Shown here piece by piece: positions 60,793 through 64,000 of a stretch of DNA of 64,000 nt. Every line of letters starts with the position of its first letter. Within the stretch, counting starts at the first letter, position 1. The notes under the pieces are model-generated. The model was not told where the DNA came from and did no database searches. It saw only the letters and a list, made by a program, of their open reading frames with translations. This DNA is from Lachnospiraceae bacterium (GTDB taxonomy: Bacteria; Bacillota; Clostridia; Lachnospirales; Lachnospiraceae): the NCBI GenBank assembly GCA_910575035.1, contig CAJTDL010000004.1, positions 1 to 64,000 of the forward strand, read 5' to 3'. Position numbers and translations under genes: made by a program.

Positions 60793-61574
60793 AAAAGTCT
60801 GCGGAACGTGCGTATTTGTTCCTGGTCTTTTTGTTTTTGTACCTGCCGATTATTGTTTTGATCGTGCTGTCCTTTAATGCCTCTAAGTCCAAGGTGCAAT
60901 GGGGGGGATTTACCCTGGGCTGGTACCAACAGCTATTTTCCAGCAGTTCCATGATGGAGGCATTTGGGACTACGATCCTTGTGTCGCTGCTGTCGGCGCT
61001 GATTGCCACGCTGTTAGGGACTTTGGCAGCTCTTGGCATTGACGCTATGAAAAAGCGTGGGCAGGCTGTTATGATGGGGGCGACCAATATTCCTTTGCTT
61101 AATGCGGATATTGTGACAGGGATTTCCATGATGCTGCTGTTTGTGCGCTTTACGCGGCTTGGGTTAAATACCGTGATCATTGCCCATATTACATTCAATA
61201 TTCCTTATGTGATCTTGAATGTATTGCCGAAGCTGAAGCAAAGTAACCGGACCACTTATGAGGCGGCATTGGATCTAGGGGCAACGCCTTTTTATGCCTT
61301 TTATAAGATTATTTGGCCGCAGATACGGCCAGGGGTTTTTTCTGGGTTTTTAATGGCTATGACGATGTCCCTGGATGATTTTTCGGTTACTTATTTCACA
61401 AAGGGAGCGGGAATTAATACATTATCTACGATGATTTATACGGAAATGCGGAAAGGGATACGGCCGGAAATGTATGCGTTGTCCACGATTTTGTTTTTGA
61501 TTGCGTTGGTGCTGCTGTTGTTTATGAATTTCGGCCCTTCAGCTCGGCGGGGGGAGAAGGGCGGCTTTAAATAA
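60786..61574 (+). CDS. potC: Spermidine/putrescine ABC transporter permease PotC
   Basis: The 262-residue protein has six membrane helices. The EAA motif is YEAALDLGATPFYAFYKII, with the downstream IRPGVFSGFLMAMTMSLDDF typical of PotC. It pairs with PotB in the membrane. Confidence 0.93.
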   Translation: MLKKSAERAYLFLVFLFLYLPIIVLIVLSFNASKSKVQWGGFTLGWYQQLFSSSSMMEAFGTTILVSLLSALIATLLGTLAALGIDAMKKRGQAVMMGATNIPLLNADIVTGISMMLLFVRFTRLGLNTVIIAHITFNIPYVILNVLPKLKQSNRTTYEAALDLGATPFYAFYKIIWPQIRPGVFSGFLMAMTMSLDDFSVTYFTKGAGINTLSTMIYTEMRKGIRPEMYALSTILFLIALVLLLFMNFGPSARRGEKGGFK

Positions 61575-61623
61575 GATTGGTATTTCTGCCATTTTGCGTA
61601 GAATATAGAAAAGGAGCCTTATT

Positions 61624-62679
61624 ATGAAAAAAATATTTTCTGGCCTTGTATTTTTTGTTTTGGCGTGTTCATTTTTTTCCGGCTGTGGCAATAAAGACTC
61701 ACCGAATACCTTGACAGTGCTGAATTATGGTAAATATTTGGAGCCGGAGGCCTTGGAGCTTTTTGAGGAAGAAACGGGGATCAAGGTAGAGTATGAGGAG
61801 TATGTTACGCCGGAAAATATGTATACAAAGTACCGGGCGGGCGCCATTGACTATGATTTAATCTGCACTTCTGACTATATGGTGGAAAAGCTGATTCAGG
61901 AAGGGCAGGTTCAAGAAATTGACTTTGGCAACGTTCCGTTGTCCCAAAACCTGGATCCTGTTTATTTTGAATTTTCCAAATCTTTTGACCCGGAAAATAA
62001 ATATTCCATACCTTATTTCTTTGGCACTGTAGGAATCCTCTATAACAGACAGATGGTAGACGAGTCAAAAGTGGATTCCTGGAACATTTTGTGGGATGAG
62101 GATTACTCGGGCCAGATTATTATGGCAGACTCTGTCCGTGATTCCTTTATGGTGGCCTTAAAAATCCTGGGATATTCCCTGAACACTACCGATGAAAAGG
62201 AGCTGAAAGAGGCGCAGGAACTTTTGATCCAGCAGAAGCCGCTGGTATATTCTTATCTGGTGGATGAAGCCCAGGATGAAATGATTGCTGAAAATGCCGC
62301 TATGGCTGTGGTTTATTCCGGAGAAGCCGGCTATGCCTTGGAATTTAACGAAAATTTGGCTTTTTCCGTGCCCAAAGAGGGCTCAAATATGTGGATTGAT
62401 TCCTGGTTTATCCCAAAAACGGCAAAACACAAGGAAAATGCAGAGAAATTCCTGGATTTCCTCTGCCGGGAGGATATTTCCATGCTGAATTTTGACTATG
62501 TATACTATGCCACCCCCAACATAAAGGCAAAAGAATCCCTGGATCCCGAGATTCAAGAAAGCCCCATTATTTTCCCGCCAACAGAAATCTTGGATAATTG
62601 TGAAGTGCTAAAGCCCCTGGATGATATTTCCAATACCAATCTCAGCATCCTATGGAAAGAAATTAAATCTGCAGACTAG
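61624..62679 (+). CDS. potD: Spermidine/putrescine-binding lipoprotein PotD
   Basis: The 351-residue protein has a lipoprotein signal with lipobox FFSGC (Cys21) and the PotD fold: NTLTVLNYGKYLEPEALELF EEETGIKVEYEEY, then YDLICTSDYMVEKLI and the polyamine pocket region WIDSWFIPKTAKH. It captures polyamines outside the membrane and delivers them to PotBC. It completes the potABCD operon. Confidence 0.94.
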   Translation: MKKIFSGLVFFVLACSFFSGCGNKDSPNTLTVLNYGKYLEPEALELFEEETGIKVEYEEYVTPENMYTKYRAGAIDYDLICTSDYMVEKLIQEGQVQEIDFGNVPLSQNLDPVYFEFSKSFDPENKYSIPYFFGTVGILYNRQMVDESKVDSWNILWDEDYSGQIIMADSVRDSFMVALKILGYSLNTTDEKELKEAQELLIQQKPLVYSYLVDEAQDEMIAENAAMAVVYSGEAGYALEFNENLAFSVPKEGSNMWIDSWFIPKTAKHKENAEKFLDFLCREDISMLNFDYVYYATPNIKAKESLDPEIQESPIIFPPTEILDNCEVLKPLDDISNTNLSILWKEIKSAD

Positions 62680-62970
62680 AACAGTATGGCCAAAATAACG
62701 GTGAATACAGCATTTGCTATTTGTGTCAGGACAATGCGGGGGAAAGAGGCAATGCGGTGGCATTGCTGACTGACGGCAACGCAGTACGGGTGCAAATAGC
62801 AGGTGCTTGGGAGCCTTTCCCTGCTGTGGTTTTTGGCTTTATAAAGGCCGCAAATAAAATGTCTTTCAAAAATATCTTGCATTTTTACCCAATTCATGTT
62901 AAAGTAAAACCCATACATACATCAATGTATCTTCTGCCTCCCGCTGCCAGCACAGCCCAGGAGGTGTCAT
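62680..62970. other. Intergenic region, no gene seen
   Basis: Open frames on both strands here have no recognisable content and no ribosome site. A promoter for the next gene should lie near 62880-62910 (TTGCAT, AAAGTAAAA-like sequence), and AGGAGGTG just before 62971 is its ribosome site. Confidence 0.4.
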
Positions 62971-63882
62971 ATGACGTACGAATCATTTAAACAAAAGCTT
63001 ATCGCTGACCTGCAAGCGCATTTTTCAGCAGACACCAGTATTTCAATCCAGCAATTTCATCATAATAACCACATACTGCTGGATGGCCTTACGGTTCTGG
63101 AGCCAGGCAGCAACATTTCCCCCACGATTTACCTGAACCAATATTATGCAGATTATCAGGAGGGTACCCCATATTCTGCCATTCAAGACCGTATCCTCCG
63201 CTATTATTACAGCCATAGCGCCATTCAAAAGATTGACACATCCTTTTTTACCTGCTTTGACCGCGTGCGTTCCCGCATTGTCTATAAGCTGGTACATTTG
63301 GAAAAAAATAAGGAACTTCTGAAAAAAGTCCCCTATTTCCCTTATTTGGATCTTGCGATTGTATTTTATTGCCTGGTGCAGGAAGCGCCTTATCAGAATG
63401 GCATGATCCTGATCCACAAGGAGCATCTGGGCTATTGGGATGCAGATGCACATACCCTCCTGTCTTTGGCTCATAAAAACACGCCTGTATTATTGCCGTT
63501 TTGCTGTGATTCCATGGCAGATTTGCTCCTGCCAGCTTTGAATGATTTCTCTCTAGGGGAATGTGGGCTGAGCAAGGAAGATTTGGAAGCGGAAGCGGTT
63601 CCCATGTATGTGCTGACGAATACCCAGCGCCAAAATGGCGCCAGCTGCCTGCTTTACCCAGGTGCGCTGGGGCAGGTGGCTGACATACTGGAGGGCAGTT
63701 TTTATATCCTGCCAAGCAGCGTCCATGAGGTAATCGCAGTCCCGGCTTCTGTGGCGGAGGATCCGCAGGAGCTTTCCCAGATTGTAAAGGAGATCAATTT
63801 GGCAGAAGTTTTGCCGGAAGAGGTTCTTTCGGACCGTGTTTACCATTTTGACCAGGAATCCGGCAAGCTGTCTGTTTGCTAA
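62971..63882 (+). CDS. DUF5688-family protein
   Basis: The 303-residue protein matches DUF5688: MTYESFKQKLIADLQAHFSA, DGLTVLEPGSNISPTIYLNQ and VPYFPYLDLAIVFYCLVQEA, GMILIHKEHLGYW, ending LSDRVYHFDQESGKLSVC. The family is frequent in Lachnospiraceae with no known function. It has no signal peptide or membrane helix. AGGAGGTG precedes the ATG. Confidence 0.85.
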   Translation: MTYESFKQKLIADLQAHFSADTSISIQQFHHNNHILLDGLTVLEPGSNISPTIYLNQYYADYQEGTPYSAIQDRILRYYYSHSAIQKIDTSFFTCFDRVRSRIVYKLVHLEKNKELLKKVPYFPYLDLAIVFYCLVQEAPYQNGMILIHKEHLGYWDADAHTLLSLAHKNTPVLLPFCCDSMADLLLPALNDFSLGECGLSKEDLEAEAVPMYVLTNTQRQNGASCLLYPGALGQVADILEGSFYILPSSVHEVIAVPASVAEDPQELSQIVKEINLAEVLPEEVLSDRVYHFDQESGKLSVC

Positions 63883-63892
63883 GGGGCTGCGT

Positions 63893-64000
63893 TTAAAAAA
63901 GCCCCAAATACAGGGATTCGTATTTCTGCGCGGAATTTCCCCAGGAATGGTCTTCCTCCATACAGCGTTTGGCCATGGCCTTCCATTCTTTGGGCTTGTC
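63893..64000 (-). CDS. glgA: Glycogen synthase, C-terminal end (partial)
   Basis: The last 35 codons on the minus strand read KEWKAMAKRCMEEDHSWGNS AQKYESLYLGLF. The HSWGNSAQKYESLY pattern is the end of bacterial glycogen (starch) synthase GlgA, a GT5 enzyme that elongates alpha-1,4-glucan from ADP-glucose. The rest lies beyond the window. The frame converges on the DUF5688 gene, and a GGGGCT/AGCCCC hairpin lies between them. Confidence 0.7.
   Translation of the reverse strand, partial: DKPKEWKAMAKRCMEEDHSWGNSAQKYESLYLGLF

Noticed and set aside
1-64000. tRNA or rRNA genes
   Set aside because: I read both strands for cloverleaf patterns and rRNA signatures and saw none that I could support; a tRNAscan-SE run would settle this.

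Overview
The window looks like a chromosome segment of a gut-type, low-to-mid GC Firmicute of the family Lachnospiraceae. This rests on the IreB/RuvX/DUF1292 gene order, the RNase J gene, the flagellin with a Maf (DUF115) glycosyltransferase and pseudaminic-acid genes, a DUF5688 protein, a TnpW-type transposon gene, and several MATE exporters. Family and genus cannot be proven from sequence reading alone.

Left part (1-32 kb) is accessory DNA, a patchwork of intact cargo genes and debris. It opens with IS66, IS3-type, MobC and radical-SAM fragments. A metal and redox block follows: HxlR regulator/nitroreductase, an SmtB-like ArsR regulator, a frameshifted second ArsR, half of a P1B ATPase, then CopA (with a fused CopZ-like domain), CsoR and a MATE exporter. 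Next come an AraC regulator, a broken PadR regulator divergent from an intact MATE, a Cys/His-repeat protein, ABC-transporter wreckage joined to a DUF4300 lipoprotein, conjugative-element remnants (relaxase pieces, TnpW), and two-component fragments. A chaperone island (Hsp20, LysR regulator, degraded groES/groEL) shares one 48-bp control element at two promoters. A MarR-MATE-kinase-ABC-ABC operon follows, then an IS91-type transposase remnant and pseudogenes of a response regulator, a DUF362 protein, a permease and an aldo/keto reductase.

Middle part (32-42.5 kb) is core chromosome: a GH42 beta-galactosidase, a C39-like lipoprotein, then ireB-ruvX-DUF1292-rnj-ylbF-mltG-like-trmR-trhP-lactonase, mostly tightly packed on the plus strand.

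The region 42.5-55 kb is a flagellin locus. A short RecV/FimB-like tyrosine recombinase gene is flanked by inverted ~23-bp sites (42761-42787 and 43813-43835). Inside the segment a sigma-28-like promoter points out across the left site. Just beyond the right site lie csrA and flagellin. Inverting the segment would aim that promoter at csrA-flagellin, so I propose a phase-variable flagellin switch. The flagellin leader carries two hairpins with GGA loops and an ACAAGGAGG ribosome site, as expected for CsrA control. Downstream are a small unknown protein, Maf, PseB, a glycosyltransferase-FkbM methyltransferase fusion, an acetyltransferase, a PseA/WbpG-like amidotransferase, and a PseF-acetyltransferase fusion. 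Together these would make and attach a nonulosonic-acid type sugar, although PseC, PseG and PseI are not in the window.

The right end (55-64 kb) holds a MarR-flavodoxin pair, an AraC/GyrI regulator, and a polyamine uptake operon (XRE-cupin regulator, potABCD) with repeat-rich regulatory DNA. A DUF5688 gene and the tail of a glycogen synthase gene close the window.
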